A stretch of DNA of 10,355 nucleotides from Mollicutes bacterium (GTDB lineage: Bacteria; Bacillota_I; Bacilli_A; RF39; UBA660): contig DUUS01000021.1 in assembly GCA_012841465.1 (NCBI GenBank), positions 1-10,355 of the forward strand, given 5' to 3'. The first letter of the stretch is position 1, and each line of letters starts with the position of its first letter. Both the position numbers and the translations under genes were made by a program. A model generated the notes under the pieces. The model saw only the letters and a program-made list of their open reading frames with translations. It ran no database searches and had not been told where the DNA came from. Below, piece by piece: positions 1-5,905 of the stretch.

Positions 1-9
1 CGAGCAATA

Positions 10-54
10 GCCGCCGGTGTGCCTCTATCGGAACGATAGGAGCACACGGGCGGC
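10..54. repeat. GC-rich 45-nt imperfect palindrome (long hairpin)
   Basis: Seen directly: 10-15 pairs with 49-54, 17-22 with 42-47, and 24-30 with 34-40. The helices are separated by single G.G and C.A mismatches and closed by a GAA triloop, giving about 19 pairs in 45 nt. It is very GC-rich in an otherwise AT-rich window. Neither orientation has the T-run expected of an intrinsic terminator; on the plus strand it is followed by GCGC and an A-run. It could be the end of a structured RNA whose body lies left of the window, or a dispersed palindromic repeat. I do not recognise it as tRNA, 5S, SRP RNA or tmRNA. The structure is certain; the identity is unknown. Confidence 0.7.
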
Positions 55-60
55 GCGCAA

Positions 61-260
61 AAAAAATTTCAACAAGAATTAATAACTGGCAATAGTTTTG
101 AAATTATATTTCTAGTTATATGAGTAAGCAAAGTTAATATGTTATTTATATAGCTAGATATATTCTGGCTTTTTCAGGGATAAAATTATATAATGCCCAG
201 AAATAGTTGGGATAACTATTTTCTGAGTTCCACTTAGTAATTTAAATTAACTTCCAATAT
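61..260. other. AT-rich intergenic spacer with a dyad at 198-225
   Basis: No supportable reading frame lies in this stretch on either strand. It holds a dyad in which CAGAAATAGTT (198-208) pairs with AACTATTTTCTG (214-225) around GGGAT, with one bulged base. A second possible pairing, TTCTGG near 163-168 with CCAGAA at 197-202, would use the same bases and so compete with the first. Both lie upstream of the likely promoter of the next gene, so they are not in its leader. They could be the 3' end of an upstream transcript or DNA-level dyads. No T-run follows, so I do not call a terminator. Confidence 0.35.
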
Positions 261-272
261 AAGTTAAAAAAG

Positions 273-281
273 TGATATACT
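273..281 (+). promoter_or_regulatory. Extended -10 promoter of the HPt-receiver gene
   Basis: TG-A-TATACT (TG at 273-274, hexamer 276-281) is an extended -10 element. The -35 region is weak (TTCCAA near 252-257), as is common when an extended -10 is present. Transcription would begin near 288, leaving a leader of only about 15 nt. That leader holds the Shine-Dalgarno AAAGGAT (291-297) before the ATG at 304, so there is no room for a leader riboswitch. Confidence 0.5.
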
Positions 282-303
282 ATAGATAGTAAAGGATGGT
301 TTT

Positions 304-1113
304 ATGAAAGATCAAAGTATTTTAGTTAATAATGGAGTAGATTTACAGAAAAGTCTTGAGTTATTTGGTGACATTAATATGTATGATGATTCACTAGGTG
401 ATTTTATGGCTGAGATTGAGAATAAGTTGTATAAAATTTCTCATTTTAAAGAAATGAATGATATGGATAATTATGCTATCTTGGTTCATTCTTTAAAAAG
501 TGATGCTAGGTATTTTGGATTTACTTTACTTGCTGATTTATCTTATGCTCATGAGCTTGAGAGTAAGGCTAATAATACTATTTTTGTTAATGAGAATTAT
601 AATGCTTTAATTAATGAAGCAAACAGAATTGTTAATGTTGTTAGAGAGTATTTAAAATCATCTAGTAATCAAAGTGGTGATGTACCTAATATTAATGAAA
701 CTCAAACTATAAATGAAACTCATACTCCAACTATATTAGTTGCTGATGATTCTGAGATTATTATTAAAATTGTTGAAAAAGCTTTTTCTAATAAATATAA
801 TATTCTAACTGCTAAAGATGGACAGGAAGCTATTAATTATTTAAAGGAGTGTAATCAATATAATATTGTTGGTTTCTTACTTGATTTAAATATGCCTAAG
901 GTTGATGGTTTTAAAGTTCTTGAATACATGGAAGAAAATAATTTATTTAGTAAGGTTCCGGTATCTATTATTACTGGTACTGATTCAGTTGAAATAAACT
1001 TAAATGCTTTTAAGTTTCCGATTGTTGATATACTTAGAAAACCATTTACTGAATCAGCACTTAATAATATATTAGAGAGAACTATTAATCATAGAAGTAA
1101 TATAGGAATGTGA
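304..1113 (+). CDS. HPt-receiver two-domain phosphotransfer protein, likely Spo0A phosphorelay component
   Basis: The 269-aa cytosolic protein has no membrane segment. Residues ~15-118 are a helical HPt-like domain with the signature VHSLKSDARYFG; H62 is the predicted phospho-acceptor. A polar linker (~119-141) contains a small duplication (NETQTI/NETHTP). Residues ~142-262 are a receiver domain with acidic pair D148-D149, phospho-acceptor D194 in LLDLNMP, T224 and K246 (RKP). All catalytic positions are present. No kinase ATPase or DNA-binding domain exists, so it can only pass phosphate on. Next downstream is spo0A, which needs a phosphodonor. By analogy with Spo0F (receiver) and Spo0B (His phosphotransferase) of Bacillus, I infer a fused relay carrier: kinase to D194, to H62, to Spo0A. 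It has its own extended -10 promoter and a terminator at its stop codon. Alternatively it serves an unlinked two-component system or acts as a phosphate sink. The domains are secure; the partner is inferred. Confidence 0.85.
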   Translation: MKDQSILVNNGVDLQKSLELFGDINMYDDSLGDFMAEIENKLYKISHFKEMNDMDNYAILVHSLKSDARYFGFTLLADLSYAHELESKANNTIFVNENYNALINEANRIVNVVREYLKSSSNQSGDVPNINETQTINETHTPTILVADDSEIIIKIVEKAFSNKYNILTAKDGQEAINYLKECNQYNIVGFLLDLNMPKVDGFKVLEYMEENNLFSKVPVSIITGTDSVEINLNAFKFPIVDILRKPFTESALNNILERTINHRSNIGM

Positions 1114-1129
1114 AAGCATTCTTTTTTTT
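1104..1129 (+). terminator. Intrinsic terminator at the end of the HPt-receiver gene
   Basis: GAATG (1106-1110) pairs with CATTC (1117-1121) across a 6-nt loop. The stem extends by one G.U and one A.U pair and is followed directly by eight Ts (1122-1129). The 5' arm lies in the last codons and the stop codon is in the loop. The stem is short and not GC-rich, so read-through into spo0A is plausible. Confidence 0.55.
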
Positions 1130-1199
1130 CGACATAATATTCTTTAAGTTGACAATACTTGACACTATTAGACAAAACCTTTCCTAGATTATTGACACT
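1128..1199. promoter_or_regulatory. Cluster of Spo0A-box-like sites upstream of spo0A
   Basis: The published 0A box is TTTGTCRAA (complement TTYGACAAA). Same-orientation matches are TTCGACATA (1128-1136, 8/9), GTTGACAAT (1148-1156, 7/9), CTTGACACT (1158-1166, 6/9), TTAGACAAA (1168-1176, 8/9) and ATTGACACT (1191-1199, 6/9). The GACA cores start at 1131, 1151, 1161, 1171 and 1194, so the first four are spaced 20, 10 and 10 bp, nearly whole helical turns. The last coincides with the -35 and is not independent evidence. The upstream TTGACA copies have no -10 at promoter distance, which argues against them being redundant -35 hexamers. Autoregulation of spo0A through 0A boxes is known in Bacillus; here it is inferred. 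Confidence 0.55.
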
Positions 1200-1219
1200 T
1201 TATATACTATAATTATCAT
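1192..1219 (+). promoter_or_regulatory. Sigma-A-type promoter of spo0A
   Basis: A perfect -35 TTGACA (1192-1197) is separated by 16 bp from TATCAT (1214-1219, 5/6 to consensus). An overlapping TATAAT at 1208-1213 has no good -35. Transcription would begin near 1226, about 20 nt before the ATG at 1247, just including the Shine-Dalgarno AAAGGA (1235-1240). I see no convincing sigma-H promoter of the Bacillus Ps type. Confidence 0.6.
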
Positions 1220-1246
1220 AGCGTGTAGTATTAGAAAGGAAAGAAA

Positions 1247-1999
1247 ATGGAAAATAAGATACGCATTTTTATGGTTGATGACAACAGAGAAGTTGTTAGA
1301 GAAGTAAAAGAGTATTTTAAAAATCACGCAGTAATAGAAGTAAAAGGACATGCCTATGATGGAGAGGAAGCATTAAATCAATTAATACTTAAAGAAAATG
1401 ATTATGATTTAATAGTAATGGATTTAATAATTCCTAGTATGGATGGGCTAAGTGTTCTTGAGGAGTTAAAGAAAAGGGAGATTCATAAGAAAAGTATTGT
1501 GATTACTGGAATGAACTCTCTAGAAAGTATTAAGAAATGTACTGAAGTAGGAGTAAATTATTATATGCTCAAACCTTTTAAACACGAGGCACTTGAAAAT
1601 CATATAATAAGCACGATTAAAAGTCAGTCCGATGAACTAGTAGTTCAAGAAAAAGACTTAAAACAAGCAATTACAACTCTTCTTCACTCACTCGGAATTC
1701 CTTCACACATAAAAGGTTATATGTACATTAGAGATGGAGTAAGTTTAATGTATAATGATCCTTCAATGATTGGAGCTATTACTAAGGAATTATATCCTGA
1801 AATCGCGTCTAAGTATGATACTACAACAAGCAGAGTAGAAAGGGCTATTCGCCATGCAATCGAAGTAAGCTGGACCAGAGGCGACTATGAATTAATGGAA
1901 GAAATTTTTGGTCATTCGGTTGATTATGACCGTGCTAAACCGACAAATTCTGAATTTATCGCAACTATTGCTGATAAATTAAAAATTGAACGCAGCTGA
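1247..1999 (+). CDS. spo0A: Spo0A, sporulation master response regulator
   Basis: The protein is 250 aa, close to the family length (~260-270). Residues 1-~125 are a receiver domain with acidic pair D11-D12, phospho-acceptor D59 in VMDLIIPSMDG, T87 and K109 (LKPF). Residues ~135-250 are the diagnostic Spo0A winged-helix/HTH effector domain: LLHSLGIPSHIKGYMYIRD, YPEIASKY, recognition segment DTTTSRVERAIRHAIEVSW (191-209) and the terminal KPTNSEFIATIADKL. Phosphorylated Spo0A dimerises and binds 0A boxes, activating or repressing genes for sporulation and stationary phase. The start is supported by AAAGGA six bases upstream. Its neighbour is an HPt-receiver protein rather than the usual spoIVB. 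It has its own promoter with 0A-box-like sites, and a terminator-like hairpin follows the stop. All phosphorylation residues are intact, so it should be functional; whether the organism makes spores cannot be told from this window. Confidence 0.97.
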   Translation: MENKIRIFMVDDNREVVREVKEYFKNHAVIEVKGHAYDGEEALNQLILKENDYDLIVMDLIIPSMDGLSVLEELKKREIHKKSIVITGMNSLESIKKCTEVGVNYYMLKPFKHEALENHIISTIKSQSDELVVQEKDLKQAITTLLHSLGIPSHIKGYMYIRDGVSLMYNDPSMIGAITKELYPEIASKYDTTTSRVERAIRHAIEVSWTRGDYELMEEIFGHSVDYDRAKPTNSEFIATIADKLKIERS

Positions 2000-2027
2000 A
2001 TAAAAGCTTACTAAAATCCTCATGATA
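1997..2027 (+). promoter_or_regulatory. Possible forespore (sigma-G-like) promoter for the ClpC-like gene
   Basis: TGAATA (1997-2002), which overlaps the spo0A stop codon, and CATGATA (2021-2027), separated by 18 bp, resemble the sigma-G pattern TGNATA-N17/18-CATNNTA known from Bacillus. The start point would fall near 2034, shortly before the Shine-Dalgarno at 2042-2049. Such short patterns are frequent by chance in AT-rich DNA; CATAAAATA at 2030-2038 also loosely resembles a sigma-K -10. This is a weak candidate only. Confidence 0.2.
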
Positions 2028-2056
2028 TACATAAAATATATAAGGAGGATTTTTTT
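2013..2056 (+). terminator. Terminator-like hairpin whose 3' arm is the next gene's ribosome binding site
   Basis: AAAATCCTC (2013-2021) is exactly complementary to GAGGATTTT (2045-2053) across a 23-nt AT-rich loop, and a run of seven Ts ends at 2056. This is a plausible intrinsic terminator for spo0A. The Shine-Dalgarno AAGGAGGA (2042-2049) of the ClpC-like gene is largely inside the 3' arm. A transcript reading through from spo0A would therefore mask that site, while one starting inside the loop would lack the 5' arm and leave it free. The pairing is seen; the regulatory effect is inferred. Confidence 0.55.
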
Positions 2057-3760
2057 ATGAATAAATGTCATAATCATGTAGTAAATAATATTTTAAAAAA
2101 TGCTGAAAGTGAGATGTTTAATTTAAGACATCCCTATGTAGGAACTGAACATCTTTTACTATCACTCTTAAAGACTAAAAAAGTAAAAGAAATATGCACT
2201 AAATATAACTTAACATATAATTCTTTTAAAAAAGAATTACTTGATATAGTAGGAAGTGCTTCTAAAAAAAGTGAAACAGTATTATATACACCACTTCTTA
2301 AATTAATAATTAGTAAAGCCTATGATTATTCTCTTGAAAGTAACAAAGAATTAGATGAACTTATTCTTTTTGAAACCCTTATTAATGAAACTGATGGTAT
2401 TGCTCTTAAAATAATTGATAATATGGGAATAGATATAAATATAATTAGTAAAGAAATTAAAACTCCTAAACTTGTTTATGAATTTGGTATTAACTTAAAT
2501 GAAAAATTAGATGATGATAAAATTCTTTTAAGAGAAAAAGAAATGCTTGATATTATGGAAATACTTCTTAGAAGAAAGAAAAATAATCCATTGTTAATAG
2601 GTAAAGCAGGTGTAGGAAAAACTGCTATTGTTGAAGAACTTGCTAAAAGAATTAAAAAAGGAACAGTTCCTGATGCTTTAAAGGAAAAGGAAATTATTTT
2701 AATTAATTCTAGTACCTTAATAGCAGGTACTAAATATCGTGGTGAATTTGAAGAAAGAGTAAATAATTTAATTAAAGAAGTAATTAATAACAAAAACATT
2801 ATTTTATTTATTGATGAGATTCATAATATTGTTAAAACAGGATCATCTGATGGCTCTATTGATGCTGGTAATATATTAAAGCCCTATCTTGCTAGAGGGG
2901 ACTTATCAGTAATAGGAGCTACTACTACTGAAGAATATAACTCAAGTATTAAAAAAGATGCAGCACTTACTAGACGCTTTGCCACTATCACTATCAATGA
3001 ACCATCACTTAAAGATATGGAATATATTTTAATGAAAGTTAAAACTAATTTTGAAAAACATTATGATTTAAAAATTAATGCATCTACTATTAGATCTTTA
3101 ATTAAACTTTGTGATATATATCTTCCTAATTTATATAATCCTGATAAATGTATTGATATATTAGATACCGTTTGTTCTAAAAAAACTTTAGAAAGATTTA
3201 ATAATGTTGAAAATAATATAATTACTAAAAAAGATATTGAAAGTGTTATTTATTCAAGAACTAATATATTTAATATTGAAAATGAAAGATTTGAATTAAT
3301 TAAAAATAAACTTTCTGAAAAATATAATGAAGAAATTATAAGAAATATTATAAATATAATAAAAGCTAAAAAACAAAATAAACATATGGTTTTATATGGA
3401 GAAGATAAAGGTGTAAAAGAAGATATATTAAATACTATCTCCAGTGAATTAAATATAAATTTAATTGATATAAACTGCATAGAATATAATGATGAATATA
3501 GTTTAAATAAATTACTCGCAAATGATTATTTATATAATGAAATAAATGAAAATCCTCATTCAATAATTCTTTTTAAAAACTTTGAAGAAGCAGGAAGAGT
3601 AATTTATAATATAATTCAAACAATGATAAATGATGGATATATAACCAATAGTAAAAATGAAAAACTACTCTTAAATAACACAACAATCTTTATAATGGAC
3701 AATACAAATAAATGTAACATTGGGTTTACTAAAGAGAAAGACCTTTTATTTGCTAAATAA
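2057..3760 (+). CDS. ClpC-like AAA+ protein with intact D1 but decayed, truncated D2
   Basis: 567 aa versus ~810 for ClpC. Residues ~1-135 form a Clp N (repeat) domain with halves around 15-40 and 78-125. Residues ~150-400 are a complete first AAA+ module: Walker A GKAGVGKT (182-189), pore loop GTKYRGEFEERV (224-235), Walker B IILFIDEIH (248-256), GATTTEEY (287-294) and Arg-finger region TRRF (305-308). The coiled-coil M domain, which binds adaptors such as MecA in ClpC, is absent. Residues ~405-567 align along D2, but its Walker A reads GEDKGVKE (448-455) instead of GPTGVGKT and its Walker B reads IILFKNFEEA (503-512) instead of VVLLDEIEKA. An IGF tripeptide (555-557) sits where ClpC has its ClpP-docking VGF. 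The chain stops ten residues later, without sensor 2 and the small domain. It is probably a D1-only unfoldase, or a modifier of full ClpC/ClpP. It begins a likely operon with cysS. The family is sure; the role is open. Confidence 0.88.
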   Translation: MNKCHNHVVNNILKNAESEMFNLRHPYVGTEHLLLSLLKTKKVKEICTKYNLTYNSFKKELLDIVGSASKKSETVLYTPLLKLIISKAYDYSLESNKELDELILFETLINETDGIALKIIDNMGIDINIISKEIKTPKLVYEFGINLNEKLDDDKILLREKEMLDIMEILLRRKKNNPLLIGKAGVGKTAIVEELAKRIKKGTVPDALKEKEIILINSSTLIAGTKYRGEFEERVNNLIKEVINNKNIILFIDEIHNIVKTGSSDGSIDAGNILKPYLARGDLSVIGATTTEEYNSSIKKDAALTRRFATITINEPSLKDMEYILMKVKTNFEKHYDLKINASTIRSLIKLCDIYLPNLYNPDKCIDILDTVCSKKTLERFNNVENNIITKKDIESVIYSRTNIFNIENERFELIKNKLSEKYNEEIIRNIINIIKAKKQNKHMVLYGEDKGVKEDILNTISSELNINLIDINCIEYNDEYSLNKLLANDYLYNEINENPHSIILFKNFEEAGRVIYNIIQTMINDGYITNSKNEKLLLNNTTIFIMDNTNKCNIGFTKEKDLLFAK

Positions 3761-3789
3761 AAGTGTTAAAATATATATTGGAGGAAGTT

Positions 3790-5181
3790 ATGAAGTTTTA
3801 TAATACCCTAACTAAAAAAGTTGAAAAGTTTGTTCCTAATGAGGAAGGAAAAGTAACTTTTTATACATGTGGTCCAACAGTATATAATGACCAGCATATT
3901 GGTAATATGAGAAATTATATTGGACATGATGTTTTAGACAAGACCTTAAGATTTTTAGGTTACAAAGTAAATAGAATCATGAATATAACTGATGTAGGTC
4001 ACTTAACAGGTGATGACTGCTATGGTGAAGATAAAATGGTTCTAAGTGCTAAAAAAGAAAATAAATCAGTAATGGACATCGCAACATATTATACTGAAAG
4101 GTTTTTTCATGACTTTGATTTAGTAAATAATAAAGTACCTGAAGTAGTATCTCCAGCATCTAGACATATTGATACTTATATTAAAATGATAACTACTTTA
4201 ATAGATAAAGAATACGCATACCTTGCTGGTGGTAATGTATATTTTGATACATCTAAATTACATAACTACTATCAACTAACTAATCATAAAGAAGAAGATC
4301 TACTTGTTGGAGCTAGAGAAGGAGTAGACTGTGATGTAAATAAAAAAAATAAAGCTGACTTTGTTCTTTGGTTTACAAAATCAAAATTTGATGATCAAGA
4401 ATTAAAATGGGAATCACCATGGGGTGAAGGTTATCCAGGATGGCATATAGAGTGCTCGGGAATATGTATTCATCATGCTGGTGAGTATGTAGATATTCAC
4501 GGTGGTGGTGTTGATAATATATTCCCGCATCATACAAATGAAATTGCTCAAAGTGAGGCATTTGTTGGGCATAAATGGTGTAATTACTGGTTTCATAATG
4601 AACATTTAATTGATGAAACTGGTAAAATGAGTAAAAGTAAAGGTGCTACTTTAACAGTATCAGTACTAAAAGAGAAGGGATATGATCCACTTGCTTTTAG
4701 ATATATGTGCTTAAATAGTCATTACCGAAAACAATTAATGTTTTCATATACATCACTTAATTCCGCAGAGCAAGCTTTTAAAAAACTTAAAAAAAGAATC
4801 TTTCTTTTAAAAAGAACTGGTGATTTAGATGAAGCAGCTTTTAATCACTATACAGGTAAATTTACTTCTGCTTTAAAAGATGATTTAAATACTGCTAATG
4901 CTATGACCGTACTATATGATTTACTTAAGAATGAAATGGTAAATGATTTTACTAAAATAGAACTTATTCATGACTTTGATAAAGTATTTAGTTTAGATTT
5001 ACTAAAAAAAGAAAAAAGTGAAAATCATGATAATATAATGGCTCTTATTAAATCAAGAGATGATGCTAAAAAAAGAAAAGACTTTGAACTAGCAGATTCA
5101 ATAAGAGATGAATTAAAAGAAAAAGGAATTATATTAATAGATACAAAAGATGGAACAGTATATAAGGAAGGAAGTAATTAA
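3790..5181 (+). CDS. cysS: Cysteine--tRNA ligase
   Basis: A cytosolic class I aminoacyl-tRNA synthetase that charges tRNA-Cys with cysteine; 463 aa, the normal length. Seen: HIGN (36-39, the HIGH signature), KMSKS (279-283), and the zinc site of the family at C27, C222, H247 and E251. The spacing of the last three (25 and 4 residues) equals that of the E. coli enzyme (Cys209, His234, Glu238). WHIECSG and FPHHTNEIAQSEAF are typical. The C-terminal helical region (~330-463) is the DALR-type/anticodon domain. The ATG at 3790 is chosen over a GTG at 3763 because GGAGGA (3780-3785) stands five bases before it and the protein then begins MKFYNTLTKK as in homologues. The gap to the preceding gene is 29 bp, with no T-box leader or clear promoter, so it is probably co-transcribed with the ClpC-like gene. 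The next gene starts 3 bp after its stop. Confidence 0.97.
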   Translation: MKFYNTLTKKVEKFVPNEEGKVTFYTCGPTVYNDQHIGNMRNYIGHDVLDKTLRFLGYKVNRIMNITDVGHLTGDDCYGEDKMVLSAKKENKSVMDIATYYTERFFHDFDLVNNKVPEVVSPASRHIDTYIKMITTLIDKEYAYLAGGNVYFDTSKLHNYYQLTNHKEEDLLVGAREGVDCDVNKKNKADFVLWFTKSKFDDQELKWESPWGEGYPGWHIECSGICIHHAGEYVDIHGGGVDNIFPHHTNEIAQSEAFVGHKWCNYWFHNEHLIDETGKMSKSKGATLTVSVLKEKGYDPLAFRYMCLNSHYRKQLMFSYTSLNSAEQAFKKLKKRIFLLKRTGDLDEAAFNHYTGKFTSALKDDLNTANAMTVLYDLLKNEMVNDFTKIELIHDFDKVFSLDLLKKEKSENHDNIMALIKSRDDAKKRKDFELADSIRDELKEKGIILIDTKDGTVYKEGSN

Positions 5182-5184
5182 TTA

Positions 5185-5853
5185 ATGGAACATTTAGTAT
5201 ATATATTATTGATACTAGCAATACCACTAGTAGCTCAAATATTTGTTACATCATCATATAAGAGATACCATGATATTGAAAATGGTAAAAATATAACTGG
5301 TTATGATGTAGCAAGAAAAATACTTGATGATAATGACTTAAAACAAATGTATATCGTATCAACAAATGGAACAATGAGTGATCACTATGACTCTGCAAGA
5401 AAAACCGTTAGACTCTCAAAAGATGTTTATAATGGAACAAGCATAGCATCACTTGCTATTGCTGCTCATGAATGTGGACATGCAATTCAAGATAAAGAAG
5501 GATACTTCTTTATGAGAATGAGAAGCTTTATCTTTCCATTTATTAATCTAGGAACAAAACTTGCTTATGGAATATTAATTTTAAGTATATTATTTCAGCT
5601 AGCAGATCTACTTTGGGTATCAATAGTACTAGTAGCACTTGGACTAATTTTTCAACTAGTAACACTGCCTGTTGAATTTAACGCAAGCACTAGAGCAAAA
5701 GCAGAAATAGAGAAATTAAAACTTGCCAATACTACCGAACTTACTGGAGTAGATAAAATGCTTAAAGCAGCGGCTTATACCTATGTTGCTGGAGTTCTTG
5801 CAAGTGCTCTAGAGTTAGTAAGGTTACTTGCTATATTAAATGACCGAAATTAA
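5185..5853 (+). CDS. yugP: YugP-family membrane zinc metallopeptidase
   Basis: 222 aa, matching the YugP / neutral zinc metallopeptidase 2 family (~225 aa). Residues 3-22 are a membrane anchor. DHYDSARKTVRLSKDVY (67-83) is a family signature, HECGH (95-99) is the zinc-binding HExxH motif with catalytic Glu, and E164 in LPVEFNAS is the probable third zinc ligand. Two further hydrophobic segments lie at ~117-138 and ~142-162, and one at ~197-217. The physiological substrate is not established for the family; a membrane-linked quality-control or processing role is reasonable. The gene starts 3 bp after the cysS stop, with AAGGAAGG inside the end of cysS, so translation is probably coupled. A hairpin terminator follows at once, making this the last gene of the likely operon. 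Confidence 0.88.
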   Translation: MEHLVYILLILAIPLVAQIFVTSSYKRYHDIENGKNITGYDVARKILDDNDLKQMYIVSTNGTMSDHYDSARKTVRLSKDVYNGTSIASLAIAAHECGHAIQDKEGYFFMRMRSFIFPFINLGTKLAYGILILSILFQLADLLWVSIVLVALGLIFQLVTLPVEFNASTRAKAEIEKLKLANTTELTGVDKMLKAAAYTYVAGVLASALELVRLLAILNDRN

Positions 5854-5857
5854 GTAT

Positions 5858-5884
5858 AAAAATGTTTAAATCAAACATTTTTTT
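5858..5884 (+). terminator. Intrinsic terminator after the yugP-like gene
   Basis: AAAAATGTTT (5858-5867) pairs perfectly with AAACATTTTT (5873-5882) over a 5-nt loop, with seven Ts at 5878-5884. It has only one G-C pair, so the stem is long but soft. It separates the operon from the Ca2+-ATPase gene. Confidence 0.65.
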
Positions 5885-5896
5885 AATTTGCAAAAA

Positions 5897-5905
5897 TGTT
5901 ATAAT
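5897..5905 (+). promoter_or_regulatory. Extended -10 promoter of the Ca2+-ATPase gene
   Basis: TG-T-TATAAT is a perfect extended -10 element just downstream of the terminator; the -35 region is a T-run of the hairpin and is weak. Transcription would start near 5912, a few bases before the Shine-Dalgarno AAGGAGA (5916-5922), so the leader is very short. Confidence 0.5.

Noticed and set aside
10..54. GC-rich hairpin as an intrinsic terminator
   Set aside because: Neither orientation has a T-run directly after the stem; an A-run follows on the plus strand.
1149..1174. Repeated TTGACA hexamers read as several -35 elements
   Set aside because: No acceptable -10 lies 16-18 bp downstream of the copies at 1149 and 1159; the 10-bp periodicity fits a protein operator better.
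2476..2799. Minus-strand open frame inside the ClpC-like gene
   Set aside because: It is the antisense shadow of the conserved D1 region, with low-complexity hydrophobic composition and no ribosome binding site. The same applies to other opposite-strand frames at 3250-3480, 4373-4605, 6596-6901 and 7081-7290, and to the plus-strand frame at 8681-8893 inside uvrB.
3764..3772. TGTTAAAAT as an extended -10 promoter for cysS
   Set aside because: The start point would fall on the Shine-Dalgarno itself and there is no -35; the match is expected by chance in this AT-rich gap.
3763..3789. GTG start giving cysS nine extra residues
   Set aside because: GGAGGA at 3780-3785 points to the ATG at 3790, and the family begins with the MKFYNTL-like segment.
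3700..3790. Frameshift splitting a full-length clpC
   Set aside because: Only 29 bp separate the stop from cysS and no D2 C-terminal sequence follows in any frame; the missing M domain and altered Walker motifs also show long-standing loss.
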